Source of the DNA: an uncultured Clostridia bacterium
Lineage (GTDB): Bacteria; Bacillota; Clostridia; Christensenellales; UBA1242
Direction of reading: 5' to 3'
Length of the DNA: 21,035 bases
NCBI GenBank assembly: GCA_937992055.1
Contig: CALKLQ010000051.1
Span: 1 to 21,035 of the forward strand
The stretch's first letter is position 1; every line of letters begins with the position of its first letter. Below are positions 1-9,222 of the stretch, piece by piece. Made by a program: the position numbers and the translations under genes. The notes beneath the pieces are model-generated. The model searched no databases and was not told the origin of the DNA. It was given only the letters and a program-made list of their open reading frames with translations.

Positions 1-203
1 CCTACATCAAATACTGCATCCCCTTGATTTACACTATGTCTTGGAGAGTAATATATTATAAAAGGTTCCCCAATTGTTTTAATTTCTTCTGTTTCAACCC
101 AATCCATTAATTTGGAAAGCAATACTTCCAAATCAGAAATTGGACCTTTATAATTAATAACAGCTATTTTTTGATCAGGAATAATTTTATCTTGAATTTG
201 CAT
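1..203 (-). CDS. GyrI-like effector-binding domain protein (partial, C-terminus off the window)
   Basis: The first 67 codons are visible on the minus strand, starting at an ATG whose complement is 201-203, with an archaeal ribosome site GGTGA 5 to 9 bases upstream. The opening residues (MQIQDKIIPDQKIAVINYKG, then a stretch ending YYSPRHSVNQGDAVFDVG) resemble the GyrI-like / AraC-type effector-binding fold, small stand-alone proteins of about 150 residues that bind small ligands. No helix-turn-helix is visible in this part, so it is probably the stand-alone form. It starts 28 bases after the moeA stop on the same strand, so the two may share a transcript. Family assignment is from sequence resemblance only, and the ligand is unknown. 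Confidence 0.6.
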   Translation of the reverse strand, partial: MQIQDKIIPDQKIAVINYKGPISDLEVLLSKLMDWVETEEIKTIGEPFIIYYSPRHSVNQGDAVFDV

Positions 204-231
204 TTGATTCACCTTTTTTTATTTAATATTT

Positions 232-1461
232 TTAATTTATGTTAAATAAATATACCTCAACTTCTTCTCCTTCATCAAGAAGTTCAACAGATTTTGGAAC
301 TTTAACATAACCGTCAGCAGTAGATAAAGAAAATATAGCTCCAGAGTCTTTAAATATCGGTTGGATATCTTCACCGTCAACTTTTACTAACTGATACTGC
401 ATCCTACCCACTGGAGAATGTATTCTTCTGGTTAGTTTACCTTTAACTACACTTTTTTCGAAATTTTTGTCAATACCTGCCAATTTTGTTAAAGGAGGAG
501 CTACAAATGCATTAAATATCATTAAAGCAGATACCGGATTTCCAGGCAATCCAATAACAATTTTACCATCTACAATACCCACAATAGTAGGTTTTCCAGG
601 CTGGACAGAAATTCCATGAATATAAACCTGACCCAGTTCATCCAAAACATGTTTCATTACATCTCCCAGACCTGCAGAAGTTCCTCCAGATCCGATTAAA
701 ATATCCACATCATCTAAAGATTCCTGAATTTTAGCTTTAAGTTGATCATAATTATCCTTAACAGTTCCTAAAAACTTAGCATCAGCTCCACAGGATATTG
801 CATCATTTTTAATCATGTTTCCATTGACATCATAAATTTTACCGTACGGCAATTCATTGCCCTGAAGAGTAATTTCATTTCCGGTTGATATGACCCCAAC
901 AGTAGGTTTTTTATAAACTTCAATTGTTTCAAATCCCTGAGAAAGTAAAACACCAATTTTACCAGGAGTTAAAACATCACCTTTCTTTAAAATTAATTTG
1001 GATTCTTCAGTATCAGAACCTTTTTTAGCTACATCCTGAGTAGGAGTAACAGTAGTCAAGATATTAACTGCAGAATCCATTTTTTCACAGTATTCAACCA
1101 TTACAACTGCATCTGCCCCTTCAGGCATAGCTGCACCAGTACTTATTTCAACACATTTGCCTTCTTCAACAATCTTATCCGTTGTTGAACCTGCCTCTAA
1201 AAAATCAATAACTTCCAAAGTCTTTGGAGACTCTTCACTAGCTCCAAAACTGTCCTGTGAAAGAATTGCAAAACCATCTTTTAAAGCTTTATCAAATGGA
1301 GGAAAATCCATCCTACTGTACACATCACCAGAAAGTACTCTGCCGTATGCATCTTCAACAGCAATCTCTTCACTTTGAAGAGTGTAATATTTATCAAATA
1401 AGTTTTGAATAATTTCTAAAGCATCTTCGGATTCTTTAATTTTTAAAAATTCAGTTCCCAT
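232..1461 (-). CDS. moeA: Molybdopterin molybdenumtransferase MoeA
   Basis: This 409-residue protein has the normal MoeA length. MoeA inserts molybdate (or tungstate) into adenylylated molybdopterin in the last step of molybdenum cofactor synthesis, in the cytosol. Motifs seen in order: DFPPFDKALKDGFA near residue 52, the TGAAMPEGADAVV segment near 108, ISTGNE near 191, the GGTSAGLGD loop near 260, PGKP near 289 and GLPGNPVSA near 305, followed by the C-terminal MoeA domain IV. The start has an AGGGGAT ribosome site just upstream. It is transcribed away from aIF1A across a 110-base spacer and may be cotranscribed with the GyrI-like gene. Methanogens need this cofactor for formylmethanofuran dehydrogenase. 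Organisms of this group often carry more than one MoeA, so tungsten or molybdenum preference cannot be told. Confidence 0.93.
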   Translation of the reverse strand: MGTEFLKIKESEDALEIIQNLFDKYYTLQSEEIAVEDAYGRVLSGDVYSRMDFPPFDKALKDGFAILSQDSFGASEESPKTLEVIDFLEAGSTTDKIVEEGKCVEISTGAAMPEGADAVVMVEYCEKMDSAVNILTTVTPTQDVAKKGSDTEESKLILKKGDVLTPGKIGVLLSQGFETIEVYKKPTVGVISTGNEITLQGNELPYGKIYDVNGNMIKNDAISCGADAKFLGTVKDNYDQLKAKIQESLDDVDILIGSGGTSAGLGDVMKHVLDELGQVYIHGISVQPGKPTIVGIVDGKIVIGLPGNPVSALMIFNAFVAPPLTKLAGIDKNFEKSVVKGKLTRRIHSPVGRMQYQLVKVDGEDIQPIFKDSGAIFSLSTADGYVKVPKSVELLDEGEEVEVYLFNIN

Positions 1462-1503
1462 ATTATCCCCTTTAATGAATACATTAATATATTAATAAAA
1501 GTA

Positions 1504-1515
1504 ATATATAAATAG
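1504..1515 (+). promoter_or_regulatory. Archaeal TATA-box promoter for aIF1A
   Basis: The TATA-like element ATATATAAATAG is preceded by the purine-rich AAAAGTA, as expected for TFB/TBP binding. Transcription would start about 25 bases downstream, near 1530-1537. This element is nearly identical to the one at 7585-7597. Confidence 0.6.
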
Positions 1516-1571
1516 TTTAATTTATCATCAACCAAATGGAAAATATAAACTATATTGATGGAGGAGAGTAC

Positions 1572-1880
1572 TTGTCAAAACCAAATAATAACAATGACCA
1601 GCAAGAATTTAGAAGAGTAAGAACACCTAAAAAAGGGGAAATTCCAGGAGCCGTGGAACAAATCATGGGTCATGGTAAATTAAAAGTTAGATGTGCTGAT
1701 GGAAATATTAGAATGACCAGAATCCCTGGAAAAATGAAAAAACGTATTTGGATTCGTGAAGGAGACATCATTCTTGTAAAACCATGGGATTTCCAATCAG
1801 ATGAAAAAGCGGATGTAATCTGGAGATATACCAAAACTGAATCTAACTGGCTTGAAAGAAAAGGCTATTTAAAAATGTAA
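1572..1880 (+). CDS. eif1A: Translation initiation factor aIF1A
   Basis: Archaeal homologue of eIF1A/bacterial IF1: an OB-fold protein that binds the 30S A site and helps select the initiator tRNA and start codon. The core from EFRRVRTPKKGE through RMTRIPGKMKKRIWIREGD to WDFQSDEKADVIWRYT is characteristic. I place the start at TTG 1572, because GGAGGAG lies at 1560-1566, five bases upstream, and the resulting 102 residues suit the family. An in-frame ATG at 1536 would add 12 residues and would sit almost at the predicted transcript 5' end, so a leaderless longer form is possible. The gene lies 38 bases upstream of rio1 and is probably cotranscribed with it. Confidence 0.93.
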   Translation: MSKPNNNNDQQEFRRVRTPKKGEIPGAVEQIMGHGKLKVRCADGNIRMTRIPGKMKKRIWIREGDIILVKPWDFQSDEKADVIWRYTKTESNWLERKGYLKM

Positions 1881-1918
1881 ATACCCTTTTTACCCTCTTA
1901 TTATTTTAACTGATTTTA

Positions 1919-2692
1919 ATGGATTCAAAAATCAATAAAGCCGATGCAAAAGTCCAAAAAATACGAGAACGTAAAAGGCGAAAAGGTAGTGAAGATAGAA
2001 AAGTCGGAAGCGAAGTCTTCGACAAAATAACTTTAGAAACCCTATATAAATTAGCTAAACAGGATTATATTGATATTTTAAATGGTGCTATAAGTACCGG
2101 AAAAGAAGCTAATGTTTTAAAGGGAATAACTAAAGATGAAACTTATGTAGCTGTTAAAATTTACAGAATAGCTACTTCTGATTTTAAAAAAATGGATTAT
2201 TATGTCCATGGCGACCCAAGATTTAATGTTAAAACTAAAAATAAAAGACAACTGATTTATGCCTGGGTAAGTAAAGAATTTAAAAACCTTAAAAGATTGT
2301 ATAATGCAGGAGTTAATGTTCCTGAGCCTTACATCAGTGCAAATAATGTTTTGATAATTGAATTTATTGGAGATGAAAAAGGAAATCCTGCACAGCCCGT
2401 TAGAAATCAGCCTCCAAAAAATCCTGAAGAATTTTTCAATAAGCTTTTAGTGCAACTGAAAAAGTTCGTGCATGAAGGAAAATTGGTTCATGGAGATTTA
2501 TCCAATTATAACATTCTTAATCAAAATGAAGAACCAGTTATTATTGATGTTTCACAGTCTGTCGTTTTAGACAATCCTATATCTCACGAATTGCTCCAAA
2601 GGGATATTAAAACATTAGTGAATGAATATAAAAAATTAGGTGTAAAAACAAGTTATGATGAAGTATACGAATATGTAGACTTCAAACTTTAA
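1919..2692 (+). CDS. rio1: RIO1-type serine protein kinase/ATPase
   Basis: RIO1 proteins are atypical kinases that act as ATPases in late small-subunit ribosome maturation. The 257-residue protein shows the RIO1 phosphate loop STGKEA at residues 59-64, the ATP-binding Lys80 in VAVKIY, the catalytic loop HGDLSNYN (Asp193, Asn198) and the metal-binding IDVSQS (Asp210) in place of DFG. The first 30 residues are very basic. Spacing of 38 bases from aIF1A suggests one transcript. In many Euryarchaeota, as I recall, aIF1A, rio1, a Dim2-like KH gene and topoisomerase VI genes lie close together, as they do here apart from the transporter in between. Its 3' end overlaps the convergent transporter gene by 11 bases. 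Confidence 0.93.
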   Translation: MDSKINKADAKVQKIRERKRRKGSEDRKVGSEVFDKITLETLYKLAKQDYIDILNGAISTGKEANVLKGITKDETYVAVKIYRIATSDFKKMDYYVHGDPRFNVKTKNKRQLIYAWVSKEFKNLKRLYNAGVNVPEPYISANNVLIIEFIGDEKGNPAQPVRNQPPKNPEEFFNKLLVQLKKFVHEGKLVHGDLSNYNILNQNEEPVIIDVSQSVVLDNPISHELLQRDIKTLVNEYKKLGVKTSYDEVYEYVDFKL

Positions 2693-3581
2693 CTTCTTCT
2701 TTTTTAGACGGTTTGCATAAAATCACCAATGCAACAATAACAATCACCAAACCGCAAAGCATTAAAACTGTTGGAATTTCAAAGTAACAAATAATACCAA
2801 ATATTAATGCTGCAATAGGTTCACATCCAGACAATAATATTGATGCCACCCCTGATTCCACATAATTTAAAGCTGTTGTTAAACAAATATATGGCAAAGC
2901 AAATGAAATAAATGAATGCAATATTAAAAACAACACATTTGAAAGCTGATTAACATTAACATAATGATTTATCTGTCCAAAATTTGTAAAAGGGAGCAAT
3001 AAAATTACAATCAATATTAAAGAATAAAATAAAATACAGTAAGTATGACATCCCTTATTGATTACTTTTGTTGAATCTAATGTATAAACCGCACAAAATA
3101 TTGCAGCTCCAACACCGCCTAAAACACCGATTAATGAAATTGAACCTATACTGCTTTCTAAAAATCCACTAGCCAAAATACATCCTACAATTGCCAAAAA
3201 CATTGACCCTATTTTTTTAACAGTTATTTTTTCACCTAATGTAAAATAAGCGCCGATTATAACAAATATCGGAGAGGTACCCAGCAATACTGCTGCAAGA
3301 GACAAATGAATTGAATTCATAGCCTCATTATAACAAAGATTTAATCCTACAATACTAATGGCTGCAATGATAAAATAAGGCAAATACTCTTTTTTGATTT
3401 TAAATAATGATTTGTCAGTCAGCAACACGCAAACAAACATTACCACAGCAGCTATTGAAAATCTTAAAAACAGCAATGTTGTTGGATCAATCCCATTTTC
3501 AGTTAAAGTTCTGACAAAAATCCCACTTGATCCAAACATTATTCCTGCTAAAGCAGGCAATAAAAAATAAATATTTTTCAT
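2682..3581 (-). CDS. EamA/DMT-superfamily membrane transporter
   Basis: A 299-residue very hydrophobic protein with about ten predicted membrane helices arranged as two EamA halves: the first begins at the N-terminus (LPALAGIMFGSSGIFVRTL, then LLFLRFSIAA), the second after the middle (IGVLGGVGAAIFCAVYTLDS to SGCEPIAALIFGII). The charged tail is KPSKKEEVKV. Family members export metabolites or amino acids, but the substrate cannot be told. I place the start at ATG 3581 because AAGGAAAAG precedes it; a GTG at 3608 would add nine residues with no good ribosome site. It lies on the opposite strand inside an otherwise rightward group of translation, ribosome-assembly and topoisomerase genes, with tail-to-tail overlap with rio1. 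Confidence 0.85.
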   Translation of the reverse strand: MKNIYFLLPALAGIMFGSSGIFVRTLTENGIDPTTLLFLRFSIAAVVMFVCVLLTDKSLFKIKKEYLPYFIIAAISIVGLNLCYNEAMNSIHLSLAAVLLGTSPIFVIIGAYFTLGEKITVKKIGSMFLAIVGCILASGFLESSIGSISLIGVLGGVGAAIFCAVYTLDSTKVINKGCHTYCILFYSLILIVILLLPFTNFGQINHYVNVNQLSNVLFLILHSFISFALPYICLTTALNYVESGVASILLSGCEPIAALIFGIICYFEIPTVLMLCGLVIVIVALVILCKPSKKEEVKV

Positions 3582-3718
3582 AATACTTTTCCTTAATTTT
3601 TCGTACACCGATAATTTTTATCAAAACTTCTATTAAAAAGTATGTTCCATAAAAAATTTTAGAAATTATTAAATAAAACAATACAAATAATTTATATTAC
3701 TTATAAAAGGTGATAAGT

Positions 3719-4339
3719 ATGCCAGAAACAGATTATTTAAAAATACCTCAAAATAGAATTGGGGCACTAATTGGAAACAAAGGAGATGTAAAAAAATCAA
3801 TTGAAAAGGCTACTGAAACAATCTTAGATATTGATAGTGAAGACGGAACTGTTTACATCACCCCACAAGAAAACATGAGCGACCCACTTGGCGTATGGAA
3901 TGCAAATCACATTGTAAAAGCAGTAGCTCGTGGATTTAATCCTGAAGTTGCTCTTAAATTAGTTGATGATGATATTTATTTAGAAGTCATAAAATTGCCA
4001 TTATATATTGGAAAATCTAAAAATGCACTTTCTAGATACAAAGGGAGAATAATTGGGCAAAATGGAAAAACACGTGAAATAATTATGGATATGGCTGAAG
4101 TACAAATGGCCATATACGGAAAAACTGTTTCATTAATCGGTGAAATGGATAATATCATGATAGCTAAAGAAGCTATTGAAATGATTCTAAAAGGATCAAG
4201 ACACAAATCAGTTTATTCTTTTTTAGAACGTAAAAAAGATGAATTAAAACTTAAAGAATTTAAAGATCTTGTTGGAATCAAGGACGATGAAATCGAATTT
4301 AAAGACGGGATCGAATTTGATGAAGAAATGATGAAATAG
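3719..4339 (+). CDS. Dim2/Pno1-like KH-domain RNA-binding protein
   Basis: A 206-residue protein with two KH domains. KH1 has the loop IGALIGNKGDVKK at about residues 14-26, KH2 has GRIIGQNGKTRE at about 109-120. The C-terminal 45 residues are charged and end in an acidic stretch. Archaeal homologues of Dim2p/Pno1 act with aIF2-alpha and RIO kinases in 16S rRNA 3'-end maturation. The ATG at 3719 is chosen because AAAGGTGAT lies at 3706-3714; a GTG at 3710 is inside that ribosome site and is unlikely. AT-rich TATA-like sequence lies at 3690-3698. A hairpin terminator begins inside its stop codon. Confidence 0.9.
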   Translation: MPETDYLKIPQNRIGALIGNKGDVKKSIEKATETILDIDSEDGTVYITPQENMSDPLGVWNANHIVKAVARGFNPEVALKLVDDDIYLEVIKLPLYIGKSKNALSRYKGRIIGQNGKTREIIMDMAEVQMAIYGKTVSLIGEMDNIMIAKEAIEMILKGSRHKSVYSFLERKKDELKLKEFKDLVGIKDDEIEFKDGIEFDEEMMK

Positions 4340-4376
4340 TAACATTTGAAAAAAAATGTTACTTAAACTTTTTTTA
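4339..4376 (+). terminator. Hairpin terminator after the KH gene
   Basis: GTAACATTT (4339-4347) pairs perfectly with AAATGTTAC (4354-4362) around a six-base loop, followed by TTAAACTTTTTTT. The stem starts at the last base of the KH stop codon. Confidence 0.65.
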
Positions 4377-4628
4377 CAATATTTTTTGAAGCAGCGCAAT
4401 ATTTTGCTTTGAAGTCAAAAATTCCAAAATAAATAGCAAAATATTATATACTTTACTTAGCATATATAGATAGTGTAATGAAAATATCATGTTTTCTACA
4501 ATAAATTTATTACTTTTTTATCTATAACTTAGTCAAAACAGATAGAGTACTCTAAAAATATTACTTTTAAAATGCTCTCTGACTTGATTTAAATAAAAAA
4601 TAGATTCATAAATAAATTATAAAATTTT
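4377..4628. other. AT-rich intergenic region upstream of top6B
   Basis: No convincing gene is seen. TATA-like elements occur at about 4443-4451 (ATTATATAC) and 4588-4595 (TTTAAATA). The latter is placed about right for a top6B transcript starting near 4615-4620. Between them TATAGATA near 4466 and TATCTATA near 4520 could pair, so the first element might drive a long leader or a small RNA, but this is weak. Confidence 0.35.
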
Positions 4629-4641
4629 GAGGAGGAAAAAT

Positions 4642-6342
4642 TTGTCTCAACAAGCAAATGAACTCTTTGACAATTTCCAACAATTGACACCATCAGAGTT
4701 CTTTAGAAAAAACAAGCAAATGTTAGGATTCACCGGTAAAATCCGCTCATTAACAATTGTTTTTCACGAATTGATTACAAACAGTTTTGATGCAGCTGAA
4801 GAAGCAGGTATCCTTCCAGAAATCAATATTGAATTAAAAAGAATTGACAAAGAACATTACATTCTCAGACATTCAGATAACGGTCCGGGAATTCCTGAAG
4901 ACTTTGTAATGCAGGTATACTGTAGTATGTTTGCAGGGTCCAAGTTCAGAAACATCCAATCAAGAGGGCAACAAGGTTTAGGTTGTAGTGGTTGTGTGCT
5001 TTTATCACAAATGACTACTGGTGAACCTGCCCGTGTAATCTCCTGTTATCAAGAGGGAGATGACCTCAAAGGAGTTAAAATGAAATTTAAAATGGATGTT
5101 AAGAAAAATAAAGGTATGTTAATGGAAAGAGAAGATTTCCCTGCAGAACATACTGGAGTTTGTATAGAATTACAATTCAAAGATGTTTCTTACTCTATGG
5201 CAGAACAGGGTGCTTTTGAATACATCAGAAGAACCATGATTGGAAACCCTCATGCAAAAATTACATTTAGAGACCCGACAGGACACAAATACATATTCAA
5301 AAGAGCTGCAAATATTGTTCCTATACTTCCAAAAGAGGTTTTACCACATCCAAAAGGAGTTAGTGCAGACGATATCCTATTTATGGCCAAACATACTGAT
5401 AAAAGAAGATACAAAAGTATGCTAACCAGTTCACTTTCTAGAATGTCCAATAAGAGAGTAAACGAAATTGAGGAACTAACCGGTATTGACATGAATAAAC
5501 GTCCAAAAGATATGACTTGGGCGGAAGCAGAAGCTATCGTAAACTGCTTCAAAAAAATGAAATTCATGGCGCCTCCAAGTAACGGACTTATACCTATCGG
5601 ATCAGAACAAATTGAAAAAGGTATGAAACAAATTCTCAAACCGGAATTCATAGCTACACTTACAAGAAAACCTGTAACTTACGGAGGAGGTGTTTCTTTC
5701 ATTATTGAAGCTGGAATCGCTTATGGTGGAGATTCAGGAAGAGTTGTAAATGAACAAAGAAAATCAGAGATTATGAGGTTTGCAAATAGAGTTCCATTAA
5801 CCTTTGACCAAGGAAGCTGTGCAATTACAGAAGCACTGAAAAGTATTGATTGGAAACGTTATGGAATTAAAGACTTCGACAATTCCCCAGTTACTTTATT
5901 TGTAAATATTATTTCAACACAGGTCCCTTACCTTTCTACAGGAAAACAAAGTGTATCTCCAGAACCTGAAATTGTTCATGAAATAAGGCAAGCTACTATG
6001 ACTTTAGCCCGTAAACTTCAAAAACACTTAAGAGCTAAAAAAGCTGCAAAAGAAAAAGCAATGCGTTCAAAAGTATTTGAAGACTACCTTCCAGTTATTA
6101 TTGAAGAAGCTGCAAAATTAGGAGAAACTGCAATACCTGAATATAATCAGGTTTTAGCTAAAGTAACTAAAAGAGCTCTTGCTGAATTACTTGGTGAAAA
6201 AGTTGAAGAAGAGGAAGAAGAAGTAGAAGAAGAAGCATTGATTATGGAAGAACTTGATGAATTTGGATATGCTGTTGATGACGACCACAGTAATCTTAAA
6301 AACATTGAAGAAGACATTCCAGAATATGAAAAAGAAGAATAA
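4642..6342 (+). CDS. top6B: DNA topoisomerase VI subunit B
   Basis: The ATPase subunit of the type IIB topoisomerase that relaxes and decatenates DNA in archaea. The 566 residues hold a GHKL ATPase domain (HELITNSFDA with Glu43, Asn47 and Asp50; DNGPGI at 79-84; the glycine-rich GQQGLGCSGC at 109-118), a helix-two-turn-helix part, and the transducer domain with the STGKQS switch-lysine loop. The tail is strongly acidic, rich in Glu runs. The start is TTG 4642, with GAGGAGG at 4629-4635. An in-frame TTG at 4627 overlaps that ribosome site and is rejected. It lies 13 bases upstream of top6A, so the two are cotranscribed in the usual B-then-A order. Confidence 0.96.
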   Translation: MSQQANELFDNFQQLTPSEFFRKNKQMLGFTGKIRSLTIVFHELITNSFDAAEEAGILPEINIELKRIDKEHYILRHSDNGPGIPEDFVMQVYCSMFAGSKFRNIQSRGQQGLGCSGCVLLSQMTTGEPARVISCYQEGDDLKGVKMKFKMDVKKNKGMLMEREDFPAEHTGVCIELQFKDVSYSMAEQGAFEYIRRTMIGNPHAKITFRDPTGHKYIFKRAANIVPILPKEVLPHPKGVSADDILFMAKHTDKRRYKSMLTSSLSRMSNKRVNEIEELTGIDMNKRPKDMTWAEAEAIVNCFKKMKFMAPPSNGLIPIGSEQIEKGMKQILKPEFIATLTRKPVTYGGGVSFIIEAGIAYGGDSGRVVNEQRKSEIMRFANRVPLTFDQGSCAITEALKSIDWKRYGIKDFDNSPVTLFVNIISTQVPYLSTGKQSVSPEPEIVHEIRQATMTLARKLQKHLRAKKAAKEKAMRSKVFEDYLPVIIEEAAKLGETAIPEYNQVLAKVTKRALAELLGEKVEEEEEEVEEEALIMEELDEFGYAVDDDHSNLKNIEEDIPEYEKEE

Positions 6343-6355
6343 ACAGGTGATTTAA

Positions 6356-7456
<1,101 letters not shown>

Positions 7457-7474
7457 ATTTATTCCTTAAAATTC

Positions 7475-7512
7475 AAGCAAATTTTTTAATTTGCTTTTTT
7501 CTTATTTTTTTA
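7475..7512 (+). terminator. Hairpin terminator after top6A
   Basis: AAGCAAATT (7475-7483) pairs perfectly with AATTTGCTT (7488-7496) around a TTTT loop and runs straight into a T-rich tract. Confidence 0.65.
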
Positions 7513-7582
7513 TTTATTTAAGTTTATTAATTATTTTTTTAATTTAATAAAATCATTTTAACATTTTTTTAATTTTGCATTA

Positions 7583-7597
7583 AAAGATATATAAATA
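7583..7597 (+). promoter_or_regulatory. Orphan archaeal TATA-box promoter
   Basis: AAAAGATATATAAATAG matches the aIF1A promoter almost exactly (purine-rich element, then ATATATAAATAG). It points right, with transcription expected near 7610-7620, but no archaeal gene follows; bacterial-type DNA begins within about 40 bases. Confidence 0.55.
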
Positions 7598-7640
7598 GCG
7601 GAATATTTTAAAAAGATATACTAACATTTAGTTTTGTTTG
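7598..7640. other. Probable archaeal-bacterial junction
   Basis: Left of this interval genes, promoters and ribosome sites are archaeal. Right of it the motif GTGAAGCGAA (7640-7649) recurs in the bacterial intergenic region at 9273-9282, and all further genes are bacterial. The exact breakpoint cannot be placed because both sides are AT-rich. Either a misassembly or a real insertion would look like this. Confidence 0.6.
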
Positions 7641-7700
7641 TGAAGCGAAAAAATGGAAGCTATAAGCTTTAAAGCTTTTCAATATTTTGTTGCAAATATT
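7641..7700. repeat. Intergenic inverted repeats upstream of the decarboxylase gene
   Basis: A 14-base perfect palindrome AAGCTTTAAAGCTT lies at 7664-7677, followed by AATATTT (7681-7687) pairing with AAATATT (7694-7700) around a six-base loop. The segment starts with GTGAAGCGAA, which is also found in the scfA leader. Confidence 0.45.
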
Positions 7701-7719
7701 TTTAAATTTATTTATTTTG

Positions 7720-7728
7720 TGTTAATAT
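7720..7728 (+). promoter_or_regulatory. Extended -10 promoter for the decarboxylase gene
   Basis: TGTTAATAT gives an extended -10 (TG at 7720-7721, TAATAT at 7723-7728) ending six bases before the ATG. No -35 better than three matches is seen. The transcript would start at or very near the start codon. Confidence 0.4.
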
Positions 7729-7734
7729 TAACAT

Positions 7735-9129
7735 ATGCTACTTAAAGATAAAATCTTGAAATATAAAAAACAAAACTTTATACCCATGCATATGCCAGGA
7801 CATAAGCGCAATACCAAACTTTTAGGGAAACAGTTTTTATACGATTTAGATATAAGTGAGATTAACGGATTTGACAATTTACACGATGCCAAAACTTGTT
7901 TGAAACAAATATCAGATTTTGCCTCCAAGCTTTATAGTTCAAAAAAAACTTTTTTGCTGGTCAACGGAAGCACATGCGGAATTTTAGCAGGCATACAGTC
8001 TTTAACAAAAAGCGGAGATAAAATCGTTGTTGCTCGTAATTGTCATAAATCTGTGTATAACGCGATAGAACTCTTTAGGCTATCTCCAACTTATGTTTAT
8101 CCTAAAATAGATGAGTCAACTGGGATTTGCCTATCTATTACTGCTGAAGAGGTTGAAGAGGCGCTTAAAAAAAGTAATGGGGCAAAGCTTGTTGTTTTAA
8201 CATCTCCAACTTATGAAGGTGTGCTTTCTAATATTTCAGAAATTGCAAAAGTTGTTCACAAGTATCATGCTTTATTATTTGTTGATGAGGCTCATGGAGC
8301 GCATCTTTACTTTAATCAGAACTTTCGTGGGGGAGCAATAAATAATGGGGCAGATTTGGTTGTTCATAGTCTTCACAAAACTCTTCCAGCATTAACTCAG
8401 TGCGCTCTTCTTCATGTCTGTACCGATAAGATTGATTGCACTAAAATTTCAAATTCGCTTTCTATATTTGAAACTAGTAGCCCATCTTATATTTTATTGT
8501 CTTCAATAGAAGAGTGTTTACATTTTGTAAGCAAAAATAAAACTAGATTTGACCAACTTTTAAAAAACTTGGAATTGTTTTATAAAAACACAGACAAACT
8601 AAAAGCTTTAAAAATCTTAAAATATGAAGATTTGAACAACGCTTTTGAGGTGGATAAAACTAGAATAGTGGTTTTGACTAATCAAAGTAATATTACAGGG
8701 ACAAAACTTGCTTCGCTACTTAGAAAACATAAAATAGAAATTGAAATGGCTTGTTCAAATTATATTGTTGCCATCACAAGCGTGTGCGATAACAAGGAAA
8801 ATTTGCTTTTTTTTGCAAATGCACTAGTTGAAATAGACAGTAAACTAAAACCAGCTATTTCAACAAAAAAATATAGGTGTATTAAACTGCAAACCAAACA
8901 TCAACCATGTGAGGTGTTATCAGCAAAACAAATTGATTTTGATAAAAGTGTGGATAAAATATCCGCGGAATATGTTTTTGTTTATCCACCTGGTATTCCT
9001 TTTATTGTGAAAGGTGAACAAATTTCAAAAGAAGTTATAGATTATGTGTATGAATTGAAAAAAAGCGGCTTGGAAATAAAAAGTACCTTTTCAGATCTTC
9101 CTGACAAGATTTATGTTAAAAATTCTTGA
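7735..9129 (+). CDS. Orn/Lys/Arg decarboxylase family PLP-dependent enzyme
   Basis: A 464-residue fold-type I PLP enzyme of the group that decarboxylates ornithine, lysine or arginine to polyamines (short Gram-positive type such as SpeA/YaaO). Seen: the N-terminal FIPMHMPGHKR signature, the aromatic-site region RNCHKS near residue 101, PLP-binding DEAHGAH (Asp184, His187), the Schiff-base Lys215 in HSLHKTLPALTQ, and the C-terminal domain with YPPGIPFIVKGE. The substrate cannot be assigned from sequence. There is no Shine-Dalgarno site before the ATG, but the conserved N-terminal motif at residue 16 leaves little room for a later start. It is the first gene on the bacterial side, and its stop overlaps the -35 of the scfA promoter. 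Confidence 0.9.
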   Translation: MLLKDKILKYKKQNFIPMHMPGHKRNTKLLGKQFLYDLDISEINGFDNLHDAKTCLKQISDFASKLYSSKKTFLLVNGSTCGILAGIQSLTKSGDKIVVARNCHKSVYNAIELFRLSPTYVYPKIDESTGICLSITAEEVEEALKKSNGAKLVVLTSPTYEGVLSNISEIAKVVHKYHALLFVDEAHGAHLYFNQNFRGGAINNGADLVVHSLHKTLPALTQCALLHVCTDKIDCTKISNSLSIFETSSPSYILLSSIEECLHFVSKNKTRFDQLLKNLELFYKNTDKLKALKILKYEDLNNAFEVDKTRIVVLTNQSNITGTKLASLLRKHKIEIEMACSNYIVAITSVCDNKENLLFFANALVEIDSKLKPAISTKKYRCIKLQTKHQPCEVLSAKQIDFDKSVDKISAEYVFVYPPGIPFIVKGEQISKEVIDYVYELKKSGLEIKSTFSDLPDKIYVKNS

Positions 9130-9154
9130 CAAGTTTGTTTGTGATATGTAATAT
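9126..9154 (+). promoter_or_regulatory. Sigma-70-type promoter for scfA
   Basis: A perfect TTGACA (9126-9131) overlaps the stop codon of the preceding gene. TAATAT (9149-9154) lies 17 bases further on; TATAAT at 9152-9157 is an alternative but with a long 20-base spacer. The mRNA would have a leader of about 165 bases. Confidence 0.55.
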
Positions 9155-9222
9155 AATATTATCTGAAGATTTGTCTGAAAGTGCCTTTGGCTCATTCAAG
9201 CAAAACTGATGTTTATTCAAAC

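Noticed and set aside
5250..5651. Long minus-strand frame inside top6B, with similar antisense frames in other genes
   Set aside because: They are shadows of conserved genes on the other strand, without ribosome sites or family resemblance.
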